From Parietichytrium sp. I65-24A (lineage: Eukaryota > Sar > Bigyra > Thraustochytrida > Thraustochytriidae), in NCBI GenBank assembly GCA_012862575.1, contig BLSF01000003.1:372001-436000 (forward strand): DNA of 64,000 nucleotides, given 5' to 3'. The position numbers and the translations under genes are program-made. The notes under the pieces are model-generated. The model saw nothing but the letters and a program-made list of their open reading frames with translations, was not told the origin of the DNA and did no database searches. The stretch's first letter is position 1. Each line of letters starts with the position of its first letter. Of the stretch, positions 10,801 to 21,460 are shown piece by piece.

Positions 10801-11125
10801 CGAAAGCAGAGGTGAAAAGCAACGGAGGGATAAATATGAAGAGCAAGATATCGGGCTCCAGCAGTTTCCACTCGTTGATGGAGTGCGACAAGCTCCCCAT
10901 ACCACCAGTGGTAAACTCGTCGATGGCTCCGATGACCATTCCGAGCAAGAAGACAAGCAGCGTGAACGGAAGCGTCACATAGTGCCCGAACCTCGACTTG
11001 ATGATGCTAATAATCACACCGCTCGCAAGCGCCACGACCGTGAAAGTGCCGAGCTTGGTGACATCGTACTTTTCCGAAGACTCCACCACCACGCACTCGC
11101 CAGTGGAAGCCGTGCTGTTCGACAT
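7847..11125 (-). CDS. Na+/H+ exchanger (SLC9 / SOS1-type) with cyclic-nucleotide-binding-like domain
   Basis: 1092 aa from the ATG coding MSNSTASTG; the frame is open further upstream without a better start. The first 430 residues are a multi-pass CPA1 antiporter domain. It carries FGATDPVAVVALL near residue 160, EGESLLNDGVGFVLF near 190, and GLRGAIGLIAALLV in a later helix. The remaining 650 residues are cytosolic. Around residues 850-950 is a fold typical of cyclic-nucleotide-binding domains (ENLFSVGQKPEHIAVIVKGK, then GDVLGPLEY), as in plant SOS1 and sperm NHE. The phosphate-binding-cassette arginine expected after this point is not visible (FAYNATC instead), so cNMP binding is doubtful. 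The C-terminus has an aspartate run from a GAT repeat. The likely role is plasma-membrane sodium extrusion in exchange for protons. Confidence 0.93.
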   Translation of the reverse strand: MSNSTASTGECVVVESSEKYDVTKLGTFTVVALASGVIISIIKSRFGHYVTLPFTLLVFLLGMVIGAIDEFTTGGMGSLSHSINEWKLLEPDILLFIFIPPLLFTSAFEIEYHVFRRLMSQAVLLAVLVVVICAVLLACVAVGMFDYGWGWSEGFLFGAMFGATDPVAVVALLHELGAPETLSVLIEGESLLNDGVGFVLFSVFFENLSGRASYNFGEIILKVLSSSFFGILIGIGLGLLGLLAIQQIWDDTIIAVAISVVVVFASFLLAESLGVSGVISAVCLGLVFAAYEDGYIKHEVSLSLKRFWKKIEYCVNVVLFSFSGIVIMDVLFKADGTYSMTLRDLLNLCIMFVMVNIVRFIAVGMLYWPLTKLGYGFNWKRYLITSYAGLRGAIGLIAALLVVNECTCESEERAEDEVCLMFATQTKMVFHMSGIVLMTLAINGTTSKLLVSKLGLNKQSIAAKSFFERATVHVHDHMDYVVESLKRHPHYKNADWDTVWKHMPILSREVYNERKRMGVPHMRETFTLLRQIDKVSKDRFEDAIIAHPDSRVSKRDSKVSKESRESMSDTEEDEISIAATLPVTPEMQLREARYRFLSLVKAAYRRQFSEGANHSWPELQVLIEAASRCQDRADQPMEEWNSHIKSYVDSTRRFSLLFCKMNYKSLRLAQSYNVAASFVRAHKSVASQFKTLSHEADVDVINTVLEENQRNTELAINYTEFIEREHSEIASAVKTNVAVQRLLREMEHYANKMLDRAEIDERDLETILHALEESRKDLRALKSPKKQDKFQVLRNSSLLLDVGEEIVDMLCALSLSSTLAARENLFSVGQKPEHIAVIVKGKVLCTFPGGVEVERTAGDVLGPLEYVTKREFAYNATCVTNVEVLHISFRILNDVFPQCKEIAHNIYREAGLLLLESFYPQFQYATFNLLKSVLPFVRVLRGKQHRHKRNSTNRPTNPRRRESVISVDRPMFFRGGVILVLKGEVRIAGTAKTIPLLEPYHPEQPLCLEDNSVLIHVNADALARIEEYDAFEESRDAHQPSKLSGQRGKSARPYGGSVSFRSESGSGSIFEEFDVNDDDDDDHNPHADKYNL

Positions 11126-12077
11126 CTTACCACGCTGCGGCCGCTCCAACACGCCAGCGCGCGCTTTTTCTGTCGGCCGGGATTCTTCCTGCCGCGAACG
11201 AGCACAAAGCGCCTGGAAAAGAGATTTGCTCGGCTCGCGGGATTGCTTGCTCCTCTTGCCTCTCTTGCCACAATATGGTGTGCTACACAATATTGTACAC
11301 AATGCGTCCCTTTTCTTCCTTTCCACATCGAGAGTGTCAATGCGACTCGTACAGACAGCGAAAACAAAACATTCACTCACAAATTTTCCCCTTTCCGTGA
11401 GTGACAGACAGTAGTTCACCGTTATGGCCAGCCACTGGCACTTCTCTTCCTAAATTTCCTCTCTCACTCACTCAGTCTTGGCTGTCTTGGCAATCTGCTC
11501 TCAGTCGGCGTCTACTCTCGCGGCAATCGAAAGCGTTTTTGCTTTCTTCAAACTCTTTCTTCCGAGCAGTTGAAAGTTGCGCCAAAACATGAGAGGATTG
11601 GAGGTCTCGGAGCGCGCCTGGGACCCCCTCCGAAGCATTGACAGAATGGCTTCAACCTGAGAGCGTAGCGTAGCCGTGCAGACGACGGTTGACTCATTGT
11701 GGCAGTGGCACTGCGGCACTTTTGTCATCTCCGGTGCTCCGGTCAGTAAGTTTATTCACGGAGTACTCAGTACTGCACTGCTGGACCCTCCGCTTTGTGA
11801 AGTGTAACTTGTGATGGTGAGATTGTGCAGTTGGCGCAGGAGAGAAATAAGTTCACCTCATTCACATCGTCCACATCGTGCACATCAAGCTATTGTTGGT
11901 GCGCGCTCACCTACCCTCGAACAGGCCAACTTGCTCTCTGACTTCGCGGCGCTTCCAATAGCTTGCGAATAGAAGAATTTATTGCAATGTCAGAAAGTCA
12001 GTGCCTCGCATCGAGCGACTTCAAAGTCCCAGATGTTTTGATTGTTTTTTACTTTGCTTTCCTACTGTACAAAAACA

Positions 12078-12112
12078 GAATTCAAAAATTCAGAATTCAG
12101 AATTCAGAATTC
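12078..12112. repeat. AATTCAG tandem repeat
   Basis: Four to five tandem units of AATTCAG, one with a small insert. Simple repeat with no evident function. Confidence 0.75.
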
Positions 12113-12569
12113 ATTTTAGAGACGGTATAGTAGGGCACTGGTAAAGAGTATTGTATACCAGGCGCACACCTCGCGAACTGTTTGTTTCTCATTTCGATGA
12201 ACATCTGCTCTGAGGTTTTTCATGCTTTCAACATTCAGAAGCTTATTGATTGAAACGCTGCAAATGTGCTCTTTCCTGACAGTGAATCAAGATCAATGTA
12301 GACATAGATGTAGCCGAGGCAGGAGAGGGACGGAGAGAGAGGGAGAGGAGAGAGAGCGTGGCAGAGACGGTGCAGAGTATCGAGTGCCGAGGGCACACAG
12401 TCAGCATCGGGACGCATAGAATTTAGACGCTCAGAAGTTCAGACGTTCAGAAGTTCACTGTGACAGCGAAAACGAAAACGAAAAAATCAAATCAAATCAA
12501 ATCAAAACCAAAATCAAAACATTTTAATTAACACCATTAAATGTTGGAGCAGTTGGAGCAAGCAGCTCC

Positions 12570-12704
12570 GGGTGTGCGCCTTGCACCTGTCGCCATGACG
12601 TCTTGGCGTCGTCATGGACTACCTCGAGCAGCACATACACTCAGTGCCCTGCTTACGCAAGCAGGAAGATCTTGCTGATGGTGTTGTGGCACAGGTGCAC
12701 ACCC
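12570..12704. ncRNA. candidate structured RNA or palindromic element
   Basis: An outer stem pairs 12570-12577 with 12697-12704 (8 bp, perfect) and continues with 12585-12590 against 12691-12696 (6 bp) after a 7-nt bulge. Inside are two perfect hairpins: 12593-12600 with 12610-12617 (8 bp, 9-nt loop) and 12648-12654 with 12659-12665 (7 bp, 4-nt loop). The result is a multi-branch fold in noncoding DNA. The palindrome ATTTATATAAAT directly beyond it (12711-12722) gives a TATA-like sequence on both strands. No known RNA family was recognised. A miniature inverted-repeat transposon is an alternative; I see no clear target duplication. Confidence 0.3.
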
Positions 12705-14444
12705 ACTCTCATTTATATAAATACGCACTATTACTAGGGCAATCCTTTTCTTCTTCTGCTCAGTATTCTCGCTACCGCACTAGTGACAGATAGGCGCAAA
12801 CCATAGCAGGGCTCGGCCGATTGTGTGCCAGGTCGGCGGGACTGACTAGACTGATGGTGCAGTTTGATTTTGATTGATCTATCTCAAGGTAGATAGATGA
12901 TGGCTGGTCGTGGGTTGTTGGCGGCAAATAACTTGAACTGGGGAAATGTTACAGTTAGCGAGAGCACGAGGAGAGGTGAGGTTTCGTGGCCCACAAAACA
13001 CACAAAGCCCACTCACATTACTCACAGCATCAAATCATCAAATCATCACATCATGGATCATGGATGAATGGGATTGGTTGAGTTAGTTGGTTGACTGTGA
13101 AAAGCCAATGGAGGAAAGAAAGGGGACAGACAAGATTCTGTCAATGGACACAATCAATGACTGTGAATGAATGAAAAGGAGGCGAAAAGCTCTCTGCGCA
13201 GTCCAAGCAAGGTGGTTCAACGCTGCACAGGTTGCACTGGCGGCACGACTTGAGTGGGGTGAGAACCACCGATCGATCCACTGACTACGTGATGTAGGAA
13301 AGCAATCTTGCCAGTGGCATTGCCAGCGCTCGGAAAGCTCGGAGCTCATCATAGCTCTCATCGCGGTGAGAGCTAGCTGGCCCGCTTGGCGTCTGGAAAG
13401 CTTTGCTTGCCAAATTGACAATTGACAATTACAGCGTTACTTTTGGTGTCCCTGCCGGAGCATGCCGGAGCTGTCAGAGCGGTCTGCGCAGAGCAATCTT
13501 TCACAATCTTCCCCTCGGAGAGAAGATCGGGTTCGGGATACCCGCCATTCACACCATGAAACCAATGAAAACGTCAGTTGCGAAAGGGCAACGAGAGCGA
13601 CTCCCGCACCGGAATGGCTCGAGCCCCCTGTTATCCCCTGTTCGTCCCTGCTCGACTCACTATGACAAACCGATGATGAAAGCATCTCTCCAATCTCTCC
13701 GACGTAGTCAATGCTGGAGACAGACCGACCGGAACGCGAGACGTGCGGCTCAGCTCCGAAACTGACGCCCGCTGCGTCGACTGATCTCTCGTCTCTCTCA
13801 TTTCTCTCATTTCTTTCATTGCCCCATTGCATGAGCGCTGTGGTGTGCTCCAACTTGGCCAAAAGAAAACAGCTTCGGAGCCTAGCCAGCCGATGCGAGT
13901 TTTGCAGCGCTTCGAGTCTTCGAGTCTCCAGTTCCGGTGAATGCCTCTTTGATCGCGTCCATTCCTCTGTTCGGGATCAAAAAATCGATCATTCGGAGAA
14001 ACATTCCCCGCCGCATTCCCCGCCTATGAAGCTGTGGTACCGGTACTAGCTAGCACTATTACCTTCTACTAGTGTAACCCGGAGCTTTTGTACAGTCTTC
14101 TCTTCCATTGTAGCGAAAGTGTAGCGAATTTCCTTCACGAAAGATATTTTACGAAAATCTTACCAACATCACTAAATCATTCTATAGCAGTATCCCATCT
14201 TCTACATCTTCACATTTCTTCACAGCCACCATCACTATCGTTAACAGTAAATGCATCCTACTCAGGAGCATAAATTTATAAATTCCATACGAGACCCGTG
14301 TGTGCACCTCAGTGACATACGCAGTGGCCAGAGCCGTTCATGCAAAAGTGTACGCGTTAGTAACGGAATTGTAGGGTTGATACTAGGGAGACGTAGAGGG
14401 GCAAAGAGTGTTGGGCGCGAGAGGAAGGCGAAGAGATAGAAAAG

Positions 14445-15781
14445 ATGGACTTTTTCAACAAAGCAGCGAAGGATTTGGGGCACGCGCTGGAAAAGGAGGT
14501 GAAAACAAAGGTGCGGGAACACGCGGACAGCGCGAAAGACCACGTGAAGGAGAAGCTCCACCTAGAGAAGCCGACGCCGCGTGTGAACGAAGACAATGAG
14601 AATGACCCGGAGTTCGACAGCAAGGTGGAGAAGGCCATCCCCGGCATTGTGAGGATGATCTCCGGCTGCGCCGACCACCAGACCAGCGCGGATGTGAGCA
14701 ACACATCATCTTTTGAGCTGCCTGAGGACGTGGGACCTGGTGGCGCTGGCGGTGCTTGCACCAACTCGATGCTCCGTGCGCTCACTACCAGCAACGACCT
14801 CACTTGGGTGGAGCTCTTGGATTCAATGAGGGAGTTTCTTGCCGCGAAGGGATATGAGCAAATTCCCCAGCTCAGCTCCAGCCGCAAGATGGAGATCCAC
14901 CAAAGCAAAGTGTCGCTCATCAATCCAAATGAGACATCTGGTTCGAAGCGCCGCGCAGTGCTCATCGGCATTAACTATACTGGCCAAAAAGGGGAGCTTC
15001 GAGGCTGCCACAACGACGCCATCGCCATGAAGCAGTACATCCAGTCACAAGGCTTTGATGAAAGCAACATTCAGATGCTCATGGATGATGGTCAGCACAC
15101 CAACCCAACGGGTCAAAACATTATGCAGGCGTTCGACTGGCTGACTGATGACGCCAACCCCGGCGATAGTCTCTTCTTGCACTACAGCGGGCACGGAGGT
15201 TATGTCGCCGATACCAGTGGTGACGAGAAAGACGGTCGTGACGAGACCATCGTTCCTGTGGACTTCAACCAAAGTGGCCAGATTATTGACGATTTGATCT
15301 ACAAGGAGCTAGTTCTTCCGGTTCCAGAGAACTGCCAACTCACTTGCGTGATGGATTGTTGCCATTCTGGAAGTAAGTTGTATGCACCGCATGATTCTTC
15401 TTATAGTAGCCGTTGCCATCGTTGTTACAATACTTGGCTCAATTGTGTGCTCACATTTCTTTTGTGCTAATCTTTTTTGGTTCTTTTACAACAGGTGTTT
15501 TTGACCTTCCGTACTCTATCAAGGCAAGCGAGTCTCTGTCTGGCAGCTCTGCGCAGATGGGAGCAAACCCTTCGTTTTCCTTCACTCAGTTATTGAATAT
15601 TGCCAAGAAGCTTTACACCCTCAAGAGCCAAGGCGCGAACAACACGCAACTCATGGCGCAGGCGGCCAAGGACGTGATGCCAATGTTGCTCAGCTCCAAA
15701 AAGCCAAGTGGGGGCCTCGCGAACCTCTTTTCAATGGTTGGAGGATCGAGCGGTGGCAAGCTGCCATCTTTGCCGTTTTAA
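14445..15781 (+). CDS. type I metacaspase (two exons)
   Basis: Exon 1 is 14445-15372 and exon 2 is 15495-15781. The 122-bp intron has GTAAGT and ACAACAG borders and splits a Ser codon. The product is 404 aa. Metacaspases are Ca2+-dependent cysteine proteases cleaving after Arg/Lys, linked to cell death and protein quality control. The p20-like domain begins near residue 165 (RRAVLIGINYTGQKGELRGC). It contains the catalytic histidine in HYSGHGG and the catalytic cysteine in DCCHSGSVFDLP; the intron lies directly after that catalytic motif. The N-terminal 160 residues are an unusual prodomain, with an amphipathic charged helix (AAKDLGHALEKEVKTKVREH) and no zinc finger. The p10 part is short and ends in a Gly/Ser-rich tail. 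Both catalytic residues are intact, so it should be active. Confidence 0.95.
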
Positions 15782-16094
15782 GAACGCCACCTTCAACTCT
15801 CAAGCTGCTTTTGAGCATGCCTGGCGCAACCCAGCCCCTTCCAATTTCGACTCCGGTTGCGCGTGAAACTTGTCACTGTTGCAAGAACGAGTCTTGGCAC
15901 GATGAATTTATACATAACGTCTGCAAGAACAACAAGTTTCATACTTAGCCAAAGTTACACCATATTGCGAAATGCGTTGCGTTTTAAGCCTCTTTTCTGG
16001 AGCTTGCTCGCCTCTGGTACTCTTTCAAAGGTAAAGAGATGAGACCTACACCAGCCCGCGGATGCCAAACTCGAAGTCTATGGGAAGATTTGAT
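15782..16094. other. convergent 3' spacer
   Basis: This 313-bp stretch lies between the stops of the metacaspase and MFS genes. I see no gene or notable repeat in it. Confidence 0.5.
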
Positions 16095-17832
16095 CTACTT
16101 TAGGGTTTTCGATTCTAGAGCAGATCTGTTGAGTACAGGTGCACGAAGAAAGGTCAGCAGATTGACCAAAATGCTCACTATTGACAAGAAAAATAACACC
16201 AGGATATCTTCTCGGTAGCTGTCGCTGTAGTCTCGCACAACACCAAACGCAATATGTCCGATGCTGCCACCGAGACTCTCAAACATCGAGTAGACACCAA
16301 ACGCAGTGCCAAGCGCCTCACTGGACACGACCATCGGAACTGCACTCTTCACCAGAGTAGGCGTTGTTGCGGTGGATAGAGACATGAGAACCATGGCAAA
16401 CGCCGCGGACGTTGTCGTCAGGTCGTCCTGCAGAAAAATGAAAAACGCGGACATGCACATTATAGACGCCATCGTGCAAATAAATAGTCTTCCGCCGTAC
16501 CTGTCCACCACCATGCCGACAAAGGGGGCAGCAAAAATTGGAAGCACCGAATCTAAACTAGCCACCAGCCCGGCGTAAAATGGCGTCATCTCGATAGTTT
16601 CATGCAAAAAATCCGCTGCAAACCCACCGAAGAGGTTGTGCAAGTTGGAAAATAAAAAATGCATGGTTCCAACCAACCAAAATCCGACAGGAAGCATGCG
16701 AATTCGCTCCTTCTGAGCGCGTATATAATAATGCGGAGTGTGCCGCGCACTACTTCCAAAACTGCCATTCGCGCTTCGAGGGGGAGAGTCAGACGAGTGG
16801 GCGTTGCCATTACGCCTTGGCGAACGAGAACCGTCTCCATTCGGCAACATCACCGCGCCGTACCAAGACACTACCGAGGCAGTGCGCGTCTTCTCTTCGT
16901 CTTCCTCGCCGATCTCCGATATCGAGGCCAACAACTCGCCCCTCTCTGCGCTAGATTCCGTTTGCTGGATTTTGGAGGGTTGAAGCAACGAATTGTTCTC
17001 TCGCGAATTTGAGCGACTCAGTGCAAACGTAAAGTTGTCGGTGTGTTCCTTGGAATAGATCATGTAGAGGAACGCCACCACCACACTAAAGAATAAAAAT
17101 AACGTGCCAAACCAAAGTGCCCCGAGCGGCCCGCCAAAATATCCAGCGAAGGCAGCAGGCAGCGCTTTGCCAAGCCAATTTGCAAAGTAATGGATACTCT
17201 CTGTGAAACCGATAGAAAAGGCCACACTGTCCCCTTCGAACCATGTCCCGATAATGGCGCCTTGCACAATACCGGTTCCACCTGCATGTGAGTCGATATT
17301 GGCGATGGGAAAATATGTTAACCACAGGCGTACATTCGAAGAATCACAAGAGATGGTACGCTACATATCACTCACCTTCACCGAAGCCGTACAGCACTCT
17401 GCCGACCAGGGCTGGGAAAAAGCTCGTTAGCTTCGGGGTCAAAAAGAGGCAGAATACCAAGTGTCCCACCATCGCCACTGACGTAAATAGCAACGCGCTG
17501 AACTCATGCCCCTTCTCGTCCACAACCATCCCTGACACAAACGGCAAGACGAGGTTCGGCCAGCTAACCGCGCCAAGAAAGGCTCCAAATTCGGCATGGG
17601 AGAATCGAGCACCGGCACTTTTCTTCTTCCCCTTCACTTCCGACGCATCTCCTCCAACATCTGCCTTGGGCGAGTCCAAAGCCGCGGCTCCATCGTGCGA
17701 GCTTATATCTACTGGCGCATTTTCCACGAGAAACGGTTTTAATGGCGCGAGAGAATGTTTCAAGTAGTGGGACCCGAACGGGATTAGGGCCGCGCACAAA
17801 AGCACAAACAGCCGCGACGAGTATGCAACCAT
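16095..17832 (-). CDS. major facilitator superfamily transporter, MFSD1-like (two exons)
   Basis: Exon 1 is 17376-17832 and exon 2 is 16095-17281. The 94-bp intron has GTGAGT and ACATGCAG borders and splits a Gly codon in the GEGGTG motif. The product is 547 aa with about twelve membrane helices. MFS marks include GMVVDEKG after TM2, GRVLYGFGEGGTG in TM4, and GMVVDRYGGR in the second half after the long cytosolic loop. That loop carries the RSPRR and SDSPPRS stretches. The residue pattern ALGTAFGVYSMFESLGGSIG in a late helix resembles MFSD1, a lysosomal dipeptide exporter, but the substrate is not proven by sequence. A lumenal Lys/Asp-rich insert sits between TM1 and TM2, as in that family. 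Confidence 0.85.
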
Positions 17833-18844
17833 TCCCGTCGCATTCCAGCCCGCCCCGCCACCGTTTCAGAAGCTCTTTTCCCCAGCTCCGGCCTTGCAGC
17901 AGTTCCACACAGCTCTCCCTCTTGCAAACTACCGAGACTCCGACTCGAACTTGTCGCTGTCGGTGAGTGAGTGACTGAGTGAGTGATATGAGTGAGTGAG
18001 TGACGACGACTTTCTCTCGTACACTATGCCTGATCGGTACTCAGCACCACGTCGCGCAGCACTCACTGACCTTCCGCCCCAGCTGCGTCCCGTAATTGTA
18101 TGGCTCTTGTGCGCCGCGAGGGTCCGCGAGAGTCCGCCTTCTCGGCTCAAATTGCGGAGGTTCGCAACATCCGCACTGGATCACATCCGCAGCATCTATC
18201 AGCATTATCAGCATCCGCAGAATCCGCAGCCATAGAAGTTAGGTCTTGCGTCACGCTAGTGTCCTTGCGACGTGCCATCCCAACCTCATTCCCGTGCCAG
18301 GAGCGTCTCGCGTCAGTAATGGACCAAAGTGACGTGACTGAGCCGAATGATGACGTGACGAGGGGGCCAAAAAAGACAATTAACAAAAAAGACAATTAAC
18401 AGTAAGTCAATTAACATGTAAGTGACGCTTCCTTGTAAGCTCGCAATACTCGCAATACTCGCAATAGGTAATAGATAGGTGACCGTTGAAGAGCATTGAA
18501 CTTACACTTACAGGTTAAGAAGTTGGTCTTTTTTAACTAAAACATTAACTTGAACTTTGCAATGCATTGTACGCTGTCACAGTGGACAGTGAGAGAGAGG
18601 CGAGGCCCAAAAACACACACAATATAGAAGGCCGCGTGGAAGCACGAGTTACCTGTGCGTCCGTCTGTGCGTGCGTGGGTACGTGCGTGCGTAAGGCAGT
18701 GGCAAGGCAGAGGCTGGCAGAGCGCGAAAGCGAAAGGGAAGCCGGCTTCTGTTGTTTATGTTGCAGTGGTCTTGAGAGCAGTGGCGGACATAGTTGGAGT
18801 GCGGCAGCGTGGCGGGGCGGCGGGCGAGCAGGACTTGGGCAGCG
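17833..18844. other. divergent spacer upstream of MFS and MKS1 genes
   Basis: About 1 kb between two divergent starts. It contains a GAGT-type simple repeat at about 17963-18003 and CA/GT-rich sequence near 18615-18700. No gene is recognised. Confidence 0.5.
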
Positions 18845-21163
18845 ATGGATGTGCCGGTGTTCTACAGGATCAAAGATCCCATCCAGAACTTCAAGCTTCG
18901 CGTGAGCATTAAATGCGTCCTGGAAGGGAAGCGAGGCAGGGACGGGCAAGACGATGATGAGGATGAGGACGCCGGGGATTTCCATCGCGCTGAAGAGGAA
19001 GACGAAGAAGACGACGACCTCGATGAGGAGAATGACGGCCGAGACGATCATTCCGATGATGAAGACAGTAGCGACGATGATGAGGATTTAGGGGGTGAGA
19101 AGAAGAAAAAGAAAAAGAATGCTTCCAAAAAATCACTGCGGAAGGAGAGGAAGCAGGGCAGGAAATCAAAAGACAACGCAAGAGTTGGTCAGGGCAGGAA
19201 CAAGGATGGCACTGTTGCAACGACGGAGTGGTCAGAATGCTTTACGTGGCAAGAGAAAAAGTTTGGGCCTCGCGAAATGATCAAGTATTTGTCGGACGAC
19301 AACTCTGGTGGCGGTCTTGGGAAGACTGCCATTGAGGCAGAGTATCGCGAGCAAATTCAGCGTCGGTTGAAGTATGGCGAGAATCTGCTGCGAGATGTTT
19401 CTTCAGTAATGATCTTCACTTACACGGATAAGGATGGGTTTGTTCCAAAGAATGAACTCACCAAGTTTATTACAACTTCGGACGAGTTTGTCCTCAATTC
19501 TGTTGCAGAGAGTATAGTAACCATCCCAGAAACAGGAGGCTATGTCGACAGCTCAGGCGCCGCAATTGGGGAAAACCAAGAAGACGAGCACAAAGGAGAG
19601 GGCGGCGGGGTGTACGGAGGTGACGATGGGGACTTTGAGAGCTTGTCAAGCCAAGGCAGGAAACGGAGAGGTGACACAAGCGCTGGCCAGCGGATATTCC
19701 GCGAAAGCCCATTCAAAATCTTTTACGTTATGGCCGCTGTGGATGTTGAGACTGGCGCTTTAAAATCTTTGCGAAGGCAAAAATTTGGAAAAAGTGGGGG
19801 TCAAGAGGAAGGCGAAGAGCAACGACCATTCCTCACCAGCGCTTTTGAGGAGTCTGGGCGGAGGTTTTACGAAGTCGTTTTATGCACCATTAAAGTAAAT
19901 CGAGAAGGCAGTCTTGTGGAGATGAAGCCTGGCTTTTCCAAGAGCCGATATCTTGCTAGCTCGCATGCAATTCAGCAGAACACGGTAGATGGAGTTACCT
20001 GGTATAGGTTCAAGACTCCGTGCGGAAGTATTTACGAATATTCTCTGCTGAACGAAGCTGATACACTCGACCCGCTTTTGGAAACGGAAATCAACACCAT
20101 TCAAAGGGAGAATACAGAGAGAGCAATTGCCGCCCTAGAAGGACGCATCAACACTGCGCTCCAGCTAGGACCTTCGGAGGAGAAATATGTGATCTATCAC
20201 ATCAACATGGAGATTGTATCTGTGTCTGGCTTTGTAGACGCCGCTTCTGATCAACTTTACGTGCAATACGAGGTTGTTCTTCCTGCAAACAAGAAGTGGG
20301 CGTGGGTCTCCACCTCTAACAAATCGCACAAGTCTACAACCTCAGATCTAGACGTAAATTATCCACTTCGCGGGGTCACACAAACAGCAAGATGTAGATA
20401 TATGAACAGGCCGAACCGCAAATCATTCAGTGATCGATTGCGCGGCGCAAAAACTGGGCAAGTCGTGGAAGAGCACCCAGAATACATAGGTCATTACTGT
20501 TTCCCGGTGGAAATGCAGCTTCGCTATAGTTTAGATGGTCGCGACGAAATTGGACTTGGGTGCCATCAGATGCCAACAATCTATTTTCAAGTCCGGAGTC
20601 GAGACCGGTGGGAGAGGCATCGAGCGGAAGGCTATGCCCAGATCTCCTTGCCTTGCGAAGGAAGTTTTGCAGACCATGAATTATCAAGCTGGAAAGTTGC
20701 AGGTTCTATTCGCCAGCGAGCCGCTGAGTATTTTGTCGGAGGAGCTCTCCAGCTCGATTCGGCAGCGTATTCTGGGATCCCTTCTGCGCACCAGGGACCC
20801 TTTTTGAATCGGTATGGATTCCGAAGCGAGTCGTCCGGAACCGTGCGTGTGAGGCTACACGCCGCAGCTCACTATTTCGTTTCGCCATCCGTAACGGCCC
20901 AGCTCGACAAAGCCGACCGAGAAACTCGCAAGAGTGGTACCAATGCTGTTTTGTCAACCATTGACAACGGCAGGACGCAGATCTCTTCGCAAACGCGGAG
21001 AAGAACCGTCTCAGAAATTCTAAATAGCCTGAAGTTTGGACGTGGCTTGAGCAAAACTACAGAAAAGTCTGCTCACGAGAGATCTTCAGATCTACTTGCG
21101 TCGTTGAACAAAGTGAAAAGGAAGGCTGAGGACGACAAGAATCAAGCTAGCCGTGACGAGTAG
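18845..21163 (+). CDS. MKS1: Meckel syndrome type 1 homologue (B9 domain, ciliary transition zone)
   Basis: 772 aa from the ATG coding MDVPVFYRIKDPI; an in-frame ATG 51 bp upstream codes a poor leader. MKS1 is part of the B9 complex at the ciliary transition zone that gates entry into the cilium. The B9-type C2 domain spans about residues 450-680. It opens with a beta strand MEIVSVSGFVDAASDQLYV, then VVLPANKKW, RGVTQTARCRY, HYCFPVEMQL and the characteristic EGYAQISLP. Residues about 35-85 form a long Asp/Glu run followed by a Lys run, which accounts for much of the excess over the 559-aa human protein. It implies that the organism makes a cilium or flagellum at some stage. Intronless. Confidence 0.88.
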   Translation: MDVPVFYRIKDPIQNFKLRVSIKCVLEGKRGRDGQDDDEDEDAGDFHRAEEEDEEDDDLDEENDGRDDHSDDEDSSDDDEDLGGEKKKKKKNASKKSLRKERKQGRKSKDNARVGQGRNKDGTVATTEWSECFTWQEKKFGPREMIKYLSDDNSGGGLGKTAIEAEYREQIQRRLKYGENLLRDVSSVMIFTYTDKDGFVPKNELTKFITTSDEFVLNSVAESIVTIPETGGYVDSSGAAIGENQEDEHKGEGGGVYGGDDGDFESLSSQGRKRRGDTSAGQRIFRESPFKIFYVMAAVDVETGALKSLRRQKFGKSGGQEEGEEQRPFLTSAFEESGRRFYEVVLCTIKVNREGSLVEMKPGFSKSRYLASSHAIQQNTVDGVTWYRFKTPCGSIYEYSLLNEADTLDPLLETEINTIQRENTERAIAALEGRINTALQLGPSEEKYVIYHINMEIVSVSGFVDAASDQLYVQYEVVLPANKKWAWVSTSNKSHKSTTSDLDVNYPLRGVTQTARCRYMNRPNRKSFSDRLRGAKTGQVVEEHPEYIGHYCFPVEMQLRYSLDGRDEIGLGCHQMPTIYFQVRSRDRWERHRAEGYAQISLPCEGSFADHELSSWKVAGSIRQRAAEYFVGGALQLDSAAYSGIPSAHQGPFLNRYGFRSESSGTVRVRLHAAAHYFVSPSVTAQLDKADRETRKSGTNAVLSTIDNGRTQISSQTRRRTVSEILNSLKFGRGLSKTTEKSAHERSSDLLASLNKVKRKAEDDKNQASRDE

Positions 21164-21460
21164 CGACGCTTGCTATGGCGTTTAAAAATTGTACACTCAG
21201 AATGCGAAAAGACTGTGCACGCAAGTACCACCTTTGGTGACCGAATGCGAATTTCGTAGAAACCTCTTACCCAGCATTTGGTCCTTTGTCAGCGTTCGTT
21301 TACCTCAGAGCAAACCTATTTTGAAAAATGAATGTTGGAAACACAAGATTCATCCATAATATAACATTGAGAGTAAAAATACAACTGCATCAAGTTTCAG
21401 GTCGGGTAGGCTCACAAGAAGCTACGATGAAAAATTTCGTGGGAGAGACAGAGACAAACT

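Larger units (their letters stand above)
11126..14444. other. large gene-poor spacer between divergent genes
   Basis: This 3.3-kb stretch separates the exchanger and metacaspase starts. I find no convincing coding exon: the longer open frames have low-complexity translations and no family motif. Contents are paired AGTACT palindromes at 11762-11774, an AATTCAG repeat at about 12078-12112, ATCAA repeats near 12486-12510, a strongly structured inverted-repeat block at 12570-12704 (listed separately), and KpnI-like GGTACC/GGTACT sites near 14037-14046. Either a regulatory region or a degraded mobile remnant could explain it. Confidence 0.5.

Noticed and set aside
10604-11404. 266-codon + strand frame opposite the exchanger
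   Set aside because: Shadow of the conserved exchanger coding strand; rich in His/Glu without similarity.
12625-12645. GAGCAGCACATACACT, similar to the 5' end of U6 snRNA
   Set aside because: The ACAGAGA box and the rest of U6 are absent; the bases belong to the palindromic element.
13437-13862. 141-codon minus-strand frame with repeated Asn-Glu-Arg
   Set aside because: The repeat comes from a GAGAAAT simple repeat; no motif and poor codon character.
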